A DNA stretch of 64,000 nucleotides. It comes from Mitsuaria chitosanitabida ATCC BAA-476 = NBRC 102408. GTDB lineage: Bacteria > Pseudomonadota > Gammaproteobacteria > Burkholderiales > Burkholderiaceae_C. The position numbers and the translations under genes were made by a program. Below are positions 35,479-43,597 of this stretch, piece after piece; within the stretch, counting starts at the first letter, position 1; each line of letters opens with the position of its first letter. The DNA lies in assembly GCF_001598255.1 (NCBI RefSeq), contig NZ_BCYP01000027.1, forward strand, positions 62,001 to 126,000, in the 5' to 3' direction. Under the pieces are notes generated by a model, which saw only the letters and a program-made list of their open reading frames with translations, was not told the origin of the DNA and did no database searches.

Positions 35479-36165
35479 ATGAACGTCAACTCATCCACGG
35501 GCGGCGGCTGGCAGAACGTCGGCCAATGGTTGAACGTCGGCGGCAGCAGCGCCGCGACCTCGACCTCCGCCACCACCTCGAAAACGGGCGGCGCGTCGTC
35601 CGACGGCGATGCCGACGACCAGCAGGGCGGGCCGCCGCCCGGACCGCCCCCGGGGCCGCCGCCGGAATTCCTGATGTTCATGAGCACGCAGCAGTTCGCG
35701 TCCGGTGGCTCGTCCAGCTCCGATTCGTCGAACTCGTCCAGCGCGTCGTCGGATGCGTCGGGCACCTCGGGCACGACGAGCGCCACGGGCTCCAGCAGCA
35801 CCTCCACCGCGACATCCTCCGACTCAATCTCCCTGCAGGAAGCCGCGAAGAAGCTCTTCGACGCCATCGACACCGACGGCGACGGCAGCCTGAGCGACTC
35901 CGAGGTCGATGCCTTCAAGCAGGCGCTCGAGGCGGCCAAGGATGGCGCGGGTCAGTCGGGCCAGGCGGTCCAGGGCCAGCAGGGCCAGCAAGGGCAGGAA
36001 GGCCCCGGCGGCGCGCGGGGTCGCCACGGCCATCACCACCACCATCACGGCGGTTCGTCCTCGTCCTCTTCCTCGTCGAGCACCACGTCGACCGGCAGCA
36101 CGACGACGTCCAGCTCGTCCAGCAGCGACGAGACCTCGACCGCGACCACCGGCGTCACGGGCTGA
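35479..36165 (+). CDS. EF-hand protein with natural His run and Ser/Thr-rich tails
   Basis: A 228-residue protein, mostly low complexity, without a signal peptide. Order: an N-terminal segment with repeated WxNVG (about 11-22), a Pro/Gly block (52-63), Ser/Thr-rich linker, one canonical EF-hand loop (D131, D133, D135, S139, E142 in DTDGDGSLSDSE), a Gln/Gly linker, a run of six His (185-190) preceded by HG, and a Ser/Thr/Gly tail of about 35 residues. AGGAG precedes the ATG at 35479. Single EF-hands usually pair by dimerisation. It could be a secreted or surface Ca/metal-binding protein, but the route is unknown. Confidence 0.75.
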   Translation: MNVNSSTGGGWQNVGQWLNVGGSSAATSTSATTSKTGGASSDGDADDQQGGPPPGPPPGPPPEFLMFMSTQQFASGGSSSSDSSNSSSASSDASGTSGTTSATGSSSTSTATSSDSISLQEAAKKLFDAIDTDGDGSLSDSEVDAFKQALEAAKDGAGQSGQAVQGQQGQQGQEGPGGARGRHGHHHHHHGGSSSSSSSSSTTSTGSTTTSSSSSSDETSTATTGVTG

Positions 36166-36251
36166 GCCCGCGCGGCGAGCCGCACGGGGCGCCGACGGGC
36201 GCCCGGTGCGCGCTCAGGCCCCGCCGGACGCGGCCGGGGCGGTCGCCCGGG

Positions 36252-37901
36252 TCACTTCGCCGCCACGCTGGCCCAGCGCAGCTCGAACCAGTTGTCCGGG
36301 CGGTGTTGCACGGTCACGTTGGCGCGGGTCGCCCACGGGATCATCTGGCGGTGCAGCGGAATGAGATGGGTCTGCGCGCGGAACTCCCGCAGCGCGGCCT
36401 TGACCAGTTCCTCGCGCTTCTTCGGATCGGCCTCGCCGCTGGAGGCGGCGGCCAGCTGGTCGAACTTGTCGTCCTTCCAGTTGCCGAAGTTGTACTGCCC
36501 GACCGACTTCTCGCCCCGGTTGCGCATCAGCGGCGTGATCGCGGTCTCGGCATCGGTGATGGTGCCGCCCCAGCCGTAGAGGTAGAGGCTGGTGTCCAGC
36601 TTCTCCAGCTTGGGGAACATCAGCACGCGCGGCTGCGCGTTCACGTTCACCTTCACCTTGATCTGCGCCCACATCGAGGCCAGCGCCAGGCAGATGCGCT
36701 CGTCGTTGACGTAGCGGTTGTTCGTGCAGTCGAGCGTGACCTCGAAGCCGTTCGCGTAGCCCGCGTCGGCCATCAGCTTGCGCGCGGCCGCGAGATCGAA
36801 CGGAAGCCGGGTCTCCAGCTGCGGGTCGTCGTAGGCGCCCAGCGGGGAGGGCGTCACGCCGCCGGTAGGCAGGCTCAGCCCGTTCATCAGCTTGGTGCGC
36901 AGCGTGTTGATGTCGATGGCCTGGTACAGCGCCTGGCGCACGCGCAGGTCCTTGAACGGGTTCCTGTCGCCCGGCACCTTGGCGTAGAGCAGCTTGTCCC
37001 GAGCCTGGTCCATGCCGACGAACACCAGCCGGTTCTCCACGCCTTCCTGCACCTTGACGCCCGCGGTCTGCTTCAGGCGCGGGATGTCCCGCGGCGACGG
37101 GTCCTGCACGAAGTCGATCTCGCCCGAGACCAGCGCGGCCAGGCGCGTCGCGTCGTTGGCGATGGGCGTGTAGACCGCGTCCTGCACGTTGCCGTCGAAC
37201 TTGCCCCACCAATTCGGGTTGCGCTTGAAGGTGGTGCGGATGCCGGGCTCGCGGCTGGTCATGACGTAGGGGCCGGTGCCGTTCGAATGGGTCGCGGCGT
37301 AGGTTTCCTGCTTGTCCTTGAAGTTCTGCGGCCTGGCCACGCCGTGGGTCTCGCTCCACTTGCGGCTCATGATGAACAGCAGGTCGATGTGCTGCAGGAA
37401 GATCGGGTTGATCTGTGCGAGCTGGAACTCGACCGTGTAGTCGTCGATCTTCCTGGGGGTGCCGACCGCCTCCGCGTAGACGCTGATCTGCGAGGCCGGG
37501 TCCTTGGCCCGGTTGACCGAGAACACCACGTCGTCGGCGGTGAAGGGCGTGCCGTCGTGGAACTTCACGCCCTGGCGCAGCTTGAAGCGCCACAGCCTGG
37601 GACTGACCTGCGTCCACTCGGTGGCAAGACCCGGCACGATGACCAGGTTGCGGTCGCGCGAGACCAGACGCTCGTAGACCTGCCCGTTCATCGCATTGGT
37701 GATGATCTCGTTCTGGGCGTGGGGGTCGGCGGTCTGCATGTCGCCCTGGCTGGACCAGCGCAGGGTCTGCGCCTGCGCGCCGGCGGCGAGCAGCGCCAGC
37801 AGCCCGAAGGCCAGCGGCGCGAGCCCGGCGCGCCGGAGGACGCCCGGTGCGGAGCGGCGCGCGGAGCGCACGGAAAGGGAGGGCTGCGGCATGGTGGTCA
37901 T
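36252..37901 (-). CDS. ABC transporter substrate-binding protein, family 5
   Basis: A periplasmic binding protein of the peptide/nickel family (SBP_bac_5), 549 residues. Signal peptide ending GAQAQ (LAFGLLALLAAGAQA). Family markers are LRWSSQGDMQTADPHAQNE, the conserved region WRFKLRQGVKFHDGTPFTADDVVFS and PFKDLRVRQALYQAIDI. Likely binds di/oligopeptides. No permease or ATPase genes are adjacent, so it is an orphan binding protein. Convergent with the EF-hand gene. Confidence 0.92.
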   Translation of the reverse strand: MTTMPQPSLSVRSARRSAPGVLRRAGLAPLAFGLLALLAAGAQAQTLRWSSQGDMQTADPHAQNEIITNAMNGQVYERLVSRDRNLVIVPGLATEWTQVSPRLWRFKLRQGVKFHDGTPFTADDVVFSVNRAKDPASQISVYAEAVGTPRKIDDYTVEFQLAQINPIFLQHIDLLFIMSRKWSETHGVARPQNFKDKQETYAATHSNGTGPYVMTSREPGIRTTFKRNPNWWGKFDGNVQDAVYTPIANDATRLAALVSGEIDFVQDPSPRDIPRLKQTAGVKVQEGVENRLVFVGMDQARDKLLYAKVPGDRNPFKDLRVRQALYQAIDINTLRTKLMNGLSLPTGGVTPSPLGAYDDPQLETRLPFDLAAARKLMADAGYANGFEVTLDCTNNRYVNDERICLALASMWAQIKVKVNVNAQPRVLMFPKLEKLDTSLYLYGWGGTITDAETAITPLMRNRGEKSVGQYNFGNWKDDKFDQLAAASSGEADPKKREELVKAALREFRAQTHLIPLHRQMIPWATRANVTVQHRPDNWFELRWASVAAK

Positions 37902-38063
37902 CTCGGGAACGTGGGCAGGGCGGTCGAGTTTAGGGGGATGGGCGGAAGCTGCGACAATGCGTGACTATTGCCCGGGCGGCTCTGCGCCCATGCACGCCGC
38001 CAGCCCTCGTCCGCAGGGCCAGGGCGGCCCCGGTCACCCACGAAACGCTGCACAACCAACGCC

Positions 38064-39728
38064 ATGGCTCAATACGTTTTCTCGATGAACCGCGTCAACA
38101 AGACGGTTCCTCCCAAACGCCACATCCTCAAGAACATCTCGCTGTCGTTCTTCCCCGGCGCCAAGATCGGCGTGCTGGGCCTGAACGGTTCGGGCAAGTC
38201 CACGCTGCTGAAGATCATGGCCGGCGTCGACAAGGAGATCGAGGGCGAAGCCATCCCGATGCCCGGCATCAAGATCGGCTACCTCGAGCAGGAGCCCAAG
38301 CTGAACCCGGACCAGACCGTGCGCGAGGCGGTCGAGGAAGGCATCGGCGGCGTGCTGGCCGCGAAGAAGCGCCTGGACGAGGTCTACGCGGCCTACGCGG
38401 AAGAGGGCGCGGACTTCGACGCGCTGGCCGCCGAGCAGGGCGAGCTGGAAGCCATCATCGCCGCCGCGGGTTCCGAGAACACCGACCTGCAGCTGGAACT
38501 GGCCGCCGACGCGCTCAACCTGCCCCCGTGGGACGCCAACATCGGCGTGCTGTCCGGTGGCGAGAAGCGCCGCGTGGCGCTGTGCCGCCTGCTGCTGTCC
38601 AAGCCGGACATGCTGCTGCTCGACGAACCGACCAACCACTTGGACGCCGAATCGGTCGAGTGGCTGGAGCAGTTCCTGCAGCGCTTCCCCGGCACCGTGG
38701 TGGCCATCACCCACGATCGCTACTTCCTGGACAACGCCGCCGAATGGATCCTGGAACTGGACCGCGGCCACGGCATCCCCTGGAAGGGCAACTACTCCGA
38801 CTGGCTGGACCAGAAGGAACGCCGCCTGGAGCAGGAGCAGAAGTCCGAGGACGCCCGCGCCAAGGCGATGAAGGAAGAACTGAAGTGGGTGCGCTCGAAC
38901 GCCAAGGGCCGTCAGGCCAAGAGCAAGGCGCGTCTGGCCCGCTTCGAGGAACTGAGCGACGTCGAGTACCAGAAGCGCAACGAGACCAACGAGATCTTCA
39001 TCCCGGTCGCCGAGCGCCTGGGCAATGAGGTCATCGAGTTCGAGGGCGTGACCAAGTCCTTCGGCGACCGCGTGCTGATCGACAACCTGTCCTTCAAGGT
39101 CCCGGCCGGCGCGATCGTCGGCATCATCGGCCCGAACGGCGCGGGTAAATCGACGCTGTTCCGCATGATCCAGGGCGTCGAGCAGCCGGACAGCGGCACG
39201 GTCAAGATCGGCAAGACGGCCAAGCTGGCCTTCGTCGACCAGAGCCGCCAGAGCCTGGATGCCAGCAAGACCGTGTGGGAAGACGTCTCCGGCGGTCTGG
39301 ACAACATCATCGTGGGCAAGTTCGTGATGCCCTCGCGCGCCTACATCGGCCGCTTCAACTTCAAGGGCAACGACCAGCAGAAGCTGGTGGGCTCGCTGTC
39401 GGGCGGTGAGCGCGGCCGTCTGCACCTGGCCAAGACCCTGGCCCAGGGCGGCAACGTGCTGATGCTGGACGAACCGTCCAACGACCTGGACGTCGAAACC
39501 CTGCGCGCGCTGGAAGAGGCGCTGCTGGAGTTCGCGGGCTCGGCGATGGTCATCTCCCATGACCGCTGGTTCCTGGACCGCATCTGCACCCACATCCTGG
39601 CGTGCGAGGGCGACTCGCAGTGGTTCTTCTTCGACGGCAACTTCCACGAGTACGAAGCCGACAAGAAGAAGCGCCTGGGCGAGGAAGGCGCGCGTCCTAA
39701 GCGCGTGCGCTTCAAGCCGATCACCTGA
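38064..39728 (+). CDS. ettA: Energy-dependent translational throttle protein EttA
   Basis: An ABC-F protein binding the ribosomal E site and gating the first elongation steps according to ATP/ADP. It has 554 residues and two ABC domains: Walker A GLNGSGKST and GPNGAGKST, signatures LSGGEKRRVALCRLLL and LSGGERGRLHLAKTLA, Walker B LLLDEPTNHLD and LMLDEPSNDLD. The arm/linker between them (KLNPDQTVREAVEEG; KRRLEQEQ) is EttA-like. The start is set at MAQYVFSMNRV, the family start; the frame is open 96 nt upstream. Confidence 0.96.
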   Translation: MAQYVFSMNRVNKTVPPKRHILKNISLSFFPGAKIGVLGLNGSGKSTLLKIMAGVDKEIEGEAIPMPGIKIGYLEQEPKLNPDQTVREAVEEGIGGVLAAKKRLDEVYAAYAEEGADFDALAAEQGELEAIIAAAGSENTDLQLELAADALNLPPWDANIGVLSGGEKRRVALCRLLLSKPDMLLLDEPTNHLDAESVEWLEQFLQRFPGTVVAITHDRYFLDNAAEWILELDRGHGIPWKGNYSDWLDQKERRLEQEQKSEDARAKAMKEELKWVRSNAKGRQAKSKARLARFEELSDVEYQKRNETNEIFIPVAERLGNEVIEFEGVTKSFGDRVLIDNLSFKVPAGAIVGIIGPNGAGKSTLFRMIQGVEQPDSGTVKIGKTAKLAFVDQSRQSLDASKTVWEDVSGGLDNIIVGKFVMPSRAYIGRFNFKGNDQQKLVGSLSGGERGRLHLAKTLAQGGNVLMLDEPSNDLDVETLRALEEALLEFAGSAMVISHDRWFLDRICTHILACEGDSQWFFFDGNFHEYEADKKKRLGEEGARPKRVRFKPIT

Positions 39729-39741
39729 TCGACGACGACAC

Positions 39742-40251
39742 GTGGGCGGCAACGCGCGCGACACGGAGCCCCGGGTGGGCGCCGACTCCACGGGGCCCCA
39801 CGCGGGCCCCGCGTCATTGGGGCGCTCGGACGGGCCGGAGCACCTCGGCCCGCCGGGGCGCTTCGGTCGTCTCGGCCGCTTCGGCCGCTTCGTGCTGGTC
39901 GGTGGCGTCGCCACCGCCGTGCACTACCTCACCGCGCTGGTGCTGCTCCATGCGGCGCAGTGGGGCCCGGTGCCGGCCTCGACCGCGGGCGCCTTCGCCG
40001 GCGCGCTCGTCGGCTACGCGCTCAACGCGCGCTTCACCTTCGAGGTGCGGGAGCGGCATGGGCATCACCTCGCCCGCTATCTGCTCGTGGCCGCGCTGGG
40101 CTGGGGCCTGAACGCGATCGGCCTGTGGGGGCTGCTGCGCCTGGGATGGCATCCCTACCTCGCGCAACCCGTCGTCACCGCGCTGGTGCTGCTCTCCAAC
40201 TTCGCCTTCAACGCGCTGTGGGCCATGCGGCCCGCGGGTGGGGCACGCTAA
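39742..40251 (+). CDS. GtrA-family membrane protein
   Basis: A GtrA-like protein with four helices (FVLVGGVATAVHYLTALVLLH; VPASTAGAFAGALVGYALNARFTF; ARYLLVAALGWGLNAIGLWGLL; VVTALVLLSNFAFNALWAM), family-typical YALNARFTF and FNALWAM. GtrA proteins act in polyprenyl-linked glucose transfer across the membrane. The start is uncertain: GTG at 39742 (169 residues) or GTG at 39775 (preceded by a weak GGAG); no ATG is available. The N-terminal 50 residues are Gly/Pro/Arg-rich. Confidence 0.75.
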   Translation: MGGNARDTEPRVGADSTGPHAGPASLGRSDGPEHLGPPGRFGRLGRFGRFVLVGGVATAVHYLTALVLLHAAQWGPVPASTAGAFAGALVGYALNARFTFEVRERHGHHLARYLLVAALGWGLNAIGLWGLLRLGWHPYLAQPVVTALVLLSNFAFNALWAMRPAGGAR

Positions 40252-40381
40252 TGTTCGTGTCCTCGGCAGGGGGCGCCGTCAAGAGACTTCGATTCATTTC
40301 AAGAATCTTTACAGCGCACCCACGGCCTCCTAACGTCCTCCCGCGACCATCTCCTCACCCCCGAACGAATTGGAGATCGAG

Positions 40382-40960
40382 ATGGTCAAGAGCTTCTCCC
40401 GCCCCCTGAAGTTGATGGGCCTGGCCGCGATGGTGAGCCTGGCCGCCCTGTCCGCGCAGGCTCAACCGGCCCCGGGTCCCGGCATGCCGCCGCCGCCGCA
40501 CGAGATGCGTGGCGGCCCGGGTCATCACCCCATGGGCATGCTGGACGGCCGTCTGCTCAAGGACGCCGGCGTGACCGATGCGCAGCGCGCCCAGATCAAG
40601 CAGATCTTCGACGCGGCCCGCAACGACCTGAAGAGCCAGCACGACACCGAGCGCCAGCTGCATGAGCAGATGCAGGCCCTGTTCGTCGCGCCGACCGTCG
40701 ACGCCAACGCGGTCGAGAAGCTGCGCCAGCAGATGTCGGCCCAGCGCGAGGTGGCCTCCAAGCGCCTGAGCCTGGCCATGATCGATGCCTCCCGCGTGCT
40801 GTCGCCGGAGCAGCGCGCCAAGATCGCCGAGCTGATGAAGCAACGCCGCGAGCAGATGAAGGCCCACATGAAGGACCGCATGGAGCACTGGAAGGACCGC
40901 AAGCAGAACCAGCAGGCGAATCCGGACAATCCCGTTCCCAAGCCTTTCACTGATCGCTGA
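40382..40960 (+). CDS. Periplasmic Spy/CpxP-like protein
   Basis: A 192-residue periplasmic helical protein with signal peptide (MVKSFSRPLKLMGLAAMVSLAALSAQA). The mature protein has a Pro/His/Met-rich start (PPPPHEMRGG, HHPMGM) and LTxxQ-type helices: VTDAQRAQIKQIFDAARND and VLSPEQRAKIAELMKQRREQ. CpxP/Spy act as periplasmic chaperones and, for CpxP, as a negative feedback inhibitor of CpxA. The His/Met cluster could bind metal. First gene of an operon with an OmpR-type regulator 17 bp downstream and a kinase, the cpxP-cpxRA-like order. Confidence 0.88.
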   Translation: MVKSFSRPLKLMGLAAMVSLAALSAQAQPAPGPGMPPPPHEMRGGPGHHPMGMLDGRLLKDAGVTDAQRAQIKQIFDAARNDLKSQHDTERQLHEQMQALFVAPTVDANAVEKLRQQMSAQREVASKRLSLAMIDASRVLSPEQRAKIAELMKQRREQMKAHMKDRMEHWKDRKQNQQANPDNPVPKPFTDR

Positions 40961-40977
40961 GCGACGAGAGGACGGCT

Positions 40978-41769
40978 ATGCTTCAGACTTTCGATGAGTC
41001 CGCGGCGCGCGGTCCGGGCGATCTGGCCCGGACGGTGGCCGCCTCGCAACGCCCGATGAATCCACGACTGCTCCTGATCGACGACGATGCCCGCCTCACC
41101 GCGATGCTGGGCGACTACCTCAGCAGCGCCGGTTTCGAGGTGAGCTTCGCCGGTTCGCTGGCGCAGGGCCGCACCGAGCTGGAGAACGGCCAGTTCGAGC
41201 TGCTGGTGCTGGACCTGATGCTGCCCGACGGCGACGGCCTGGAGTTCTGCCGACAACTGCGTGGCGACAAGCGCTGGCGCCGCCTGCCGGTGCTGATGCT
41301 CTCGGCGCGTGGCGAGCCGATGGACCGCATCCTCGGTCTGGAACTGGGCGCGGACGACTACCTGCCCAAGCCTTTCGAGCCCCGTGAGCTGCAGGCCCGC
41401 GTGAAGGCGCTGCTGCGTCGCACCGAGCCGCAGGCCATGGGCGACGAGGTGCTGCGCTTCGGCCGTCTGGAGATCGACCTGGCCGCGCGCCAGGTGCGCC
41501 TGGACGGCAACGCCTGCGACCTGACCAGCCACCAGTTCGACCTGCTGGTCGTGCTGGCGCAGAGCCCGGGCCGGGTGCTGTCGCGCGACCAGATCATGGA
41601 CGCGCTCAAGGGCCATCCGCTGGAAGCCTTCGACCGGTCGATCGACGTGCACATCTCGCGCATCCGCTCGGTCATCGAGGACGACGCGAAGAACCCGCGA
41701 CGCGTGCTGACGGTGCGTGGCGCGGGCTATGTCTTCGCCCGCAAGCAGGACGCCGAAGGGCTCGAGTGA
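40978..41769 (+). CDS. OmpR/CpxR-type response regulator
   Basis: A 263-residue response regulator. Intact receiver: LLLIDDDARL, phospho-Asp in LLVLDLMLPDGDG, switch Ser in VLMLSARGE and Lys in DDYLPKPFEPREL. Winged helix at the C-terminus (HQFDLLVVLAQSPGRVLSRDQIMD ... VHISRIRSVIEDD). An alternative start at MNPRLLLIDDD (41056) would give a conventional length; GAGAGGA before 40978 supports the longer start. Operon with the Spy-like protein and the kinase. Confidence 0.92.
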   Translation: MLQTFDESAARGPGDLARTVAASQRPMNPRLLLIDDDARLTAMLGDYLSSAGFEVSFAGSLAQGRTELENGQFELLVLDLMLPDGDGLEFCRQLRGDKRWRRLPVLMLSARGEPMDRILGLELGADDYLPKPFEPRELQARVKALLRRTEPQAMGDEVLRFGRLEIDLAARQVRLDGNACDLTSHQFDLLVVLAQSPGRVLSRDQIMDALKGHPLEAFDRSIDVHISRIRSVIEDDAKNPRRVLTVRGAGYVFARKQDAEGLE

Positions 41770-41815
41770 GCGCCCATCCCCATCGATCGAAGTCAGCGAA
41801 TCAAGTGAAGAGTCA

Positions 41816-43336
41816 GTGAAGGCGCTGTATCTGCGGATCTACATCACCGTCGTGGTGGTGTTGCTGGCGTTCGCGCTCGGCTCGGCGTGGCTCTTCCAGG
41901 GCCGCATCGAGCAGGAGCGCGGTACCTTCGAGCAGGCCGCCTCCGAGCGGCTGGTGGCGATGGCCGTGCTGGTGCAGCGCGCGCTGCCGCCGCCGACCGC
42001 CTCGGTGGACGAGCAGTCCGACGCGATCGAGGACTGGGGCCAGCGTCTGCGCATGGCCCTGGCGCTCGAGGACGCGCGGGGCAAGCGCATCGGCGCCTCG
42101 CCGATGTTCGAGCGCCGCGAGGATCTGCCCGGTTCGCGCATCCAGCGCATTCCGCTGGATGACGGTCGCCACCTGCTGTTCCTGAGACTCGCGCGCCCGC
42201 CGGGCGCATCCGCGCCCGCGGGGCAGCCCGCCTTCGGTCCCGACGGCCGCGCGAGCGGCGCTCGCCGCTTCGAGGGGCGTGATCCGCTGTTCGGCGGCCC
42301 GGGTGGTCCGCCGCCCGAGGCGGGCGAGCGCCCGCGCGCGGCCAAGCCCGATACCCGTCCTGAAACCGAATCCATCCGCCAGCGCATGCTGGAGCGGCTG
42401 GAGCAGCAGCGCCGCGAGGACGCGACCAACGCGTCGTGGTTCCCGGGCTGGATTCCTCGCCCGAGCGGCGAGGCGCTGGCCGTGCTGCTGGCCGTGCTCT
42501 TCCTGGCCGTGGCCGGCGGGGCTTACCCGGTGGTGCGTCGGCTGACGCGCCGGCTCGAATCGCTCAAGTCCGGCATGGAGCAGTTCGGCTCCGGCGACCT
42601 GGGCTTCCGCGTGCAGGACAACGGCAAGGACGAGGTGGCCGCGCTGGCGGGCAGCTTCAACCGTGCCGCCGAGCAGATCGAGACCTTGCTGCGCTCGCAC
42701 AAGAGCCTGCTGGCCAACGCGAGCCACGAGCTGCGCTCGCCGCTGGCGCGGCTGAAGATGGCGTTCGCGATGCTGGAGGATGCCTCGCCGGCGCAACGCG
42801 CGCGGCTGGGGCTGGAGATCAACACCAACATCGCCGAGCTGGATGCGCTGGTCGAGGAAGTGCTGCTGGCCAGCCGGCTCGAAGGCGGCGCGCAGTCGCT
42901 GCGGCCCGAGCGGGTGGACCTGGTCGCCGTGGCGGCGGAATCAGCCGCGCGGGCGAGCGCCGAGCTCGAGGTCGAGCCTGGGCTGGAGCACGTGATCATC
43001 CAAGGCGACGAGCGCCTGATCCGCCGCGCGCTGCGCAATCTGCTGGAGAACGCGCGCCGCTACGGCGGACCGGACGTCGAGGTGAAGTTGCGGCGCGCGG
43101 GGCAGTCGCAGGTCGAGATCCAGGTCTGCGATCGCGGCCCGGGCGTGCCCGAGCCGATGCGCGAGCGGATCTTCGAGGCGTTCTTCCGGATGCCGGGGCA
43201 TGCGGAGGTGTCGGGGGGGGTGGGGCTGGGTCTGAGCCTGGTCCGGCAGATCGCCTTGGCGCATCAGGGGTCGGTGCGGTGTGATCCCCGTGAGGGCGGG
43301 GGCAGCAGCTTCGTCATCACGCTGCCGTTGGACTGA
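41816..43336 (+). CDS. Sensor histidine kinase, CpxA-like
   Basis: A 506-residue membrane kinase. Helix 1 (VKALYLRIYITVVVVLLAFALG), periplasmic domain with a Pro/Arg-rich stretch, helix 2 (VLLAVLFLAVAGGAYPVV), HAMP, HisKA with the phospho-His in LLANASHELRSPLARLKM, and HATPase (NLLENARRYGG; DRGPGVPEPMRERIFEAFFRM; GVGLGLSLVRQI). I chose GTG at 41816 as the start because upstream ATGs lie inside the regulator gene. Together with the Spy-like gene and the regulator this is a Cpx-like envelope-stress system, with the periplasmic protein as likely modulator. Confidence 0.9.
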   Translation: MKALYLRIYITVVVVLLAFALGSAWLFQGRIEQERGTFEQAASERLVAMAVLVQRALPPPTASVDEQSDAIEDWGQRLRMALALEDARGKRIGASPMFERREDLPGSRIQRIPLDDGRHLLFLRLARPPGASAPAGQPAFGPDGRASGARRFEGRDPLFGGPGGPPPEAGERPRAAKPDTRPETESIRQRMLERLEQQRREDATNASWFPGWIPRPSGEALAVLLAVLFLAVAGGAYPVVRRLTRRLESLKSGMEQFGSGDLGFRVQDNGKDEVAALAGSFNRAAEQIETLLRSHKSLLANASHELRSPLARLKMAFAMLEDASPAQRARLGLEINTNIAELDALVEEVLLASRLEGGAQSLRPERVDLVAVAAESAARASAELEVEPGLEHVIIQGDERLIRRALRNLLENARRYGGPDVEVKLRRAGQSQVEIQVCDRGPGVPEPMRERIFEAFFRMPGHAEVSGGVGLGLSLVRQIALAHQGSVRCDPREGGGSSFVITLPLD

Positions 43337-43349
43337 CGCGAGCCCGAAG

Positions 43350-43580
43350 ACCCTCACCCCAGCCCTCTCCCGCAAGCGGGCGAGGGAGTCTGCCTTCCCC
43401 GTCTCCCGCAAGCGGGCGAGGGAGCCTGTCTTCCCCCTCTCTCGCAAGCGGGCGAGGGAGTCTGCCTTCCCCCTCTCCCGCAAGCCGGCGAGCGAGTCTG
43501 CCTTCCCCCTCTCCCGCAAGCCGGCGAGCGAGGCTGCCTTCCCCCTCTCCCGCGGGGCGGGAGAGGGCAGGGGTGAGGGT
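43350..43580. repeat. REP-like element with five 36-bp tandem units
   Basis: Five 36-bp units with one consensus (CTCTCCCGCAAGCGGGCGAG, then GGAGTCTGCCTTCCCC) tile exactly from 43365 to 43544, with one to four differences from each other (GTCTCC, AGCC, GAGCGAG variants). Each unit contains CCCGCAAGCGGG, a hairpin. The block is bracketed by an inverted repeat: ACCCTCACCCC (43350-43360) and GGGGTGAGGGT (43570-43580), extended by CTCTCCCGC on the left and GCGGGAGAGG on the right. No spacers: not a CRISPR. It lies between two convergent genes. REP-type sequences with the CCCTCACCCC...CTCTCCCGC motif are common in Xanthomonas and Burkholderiales genomes. It may also serve as a terminator. Confidence 0.85.
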
Positions 43581-43597
43581 GGGAGCGTGGCAGTGAC

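Noticed and set aside
43365-43544. CRISPR array
   Set aside because: The 36-bp units are contiguous with no spacers, lie inside an inverted-repeat element, and no cas genes are near.
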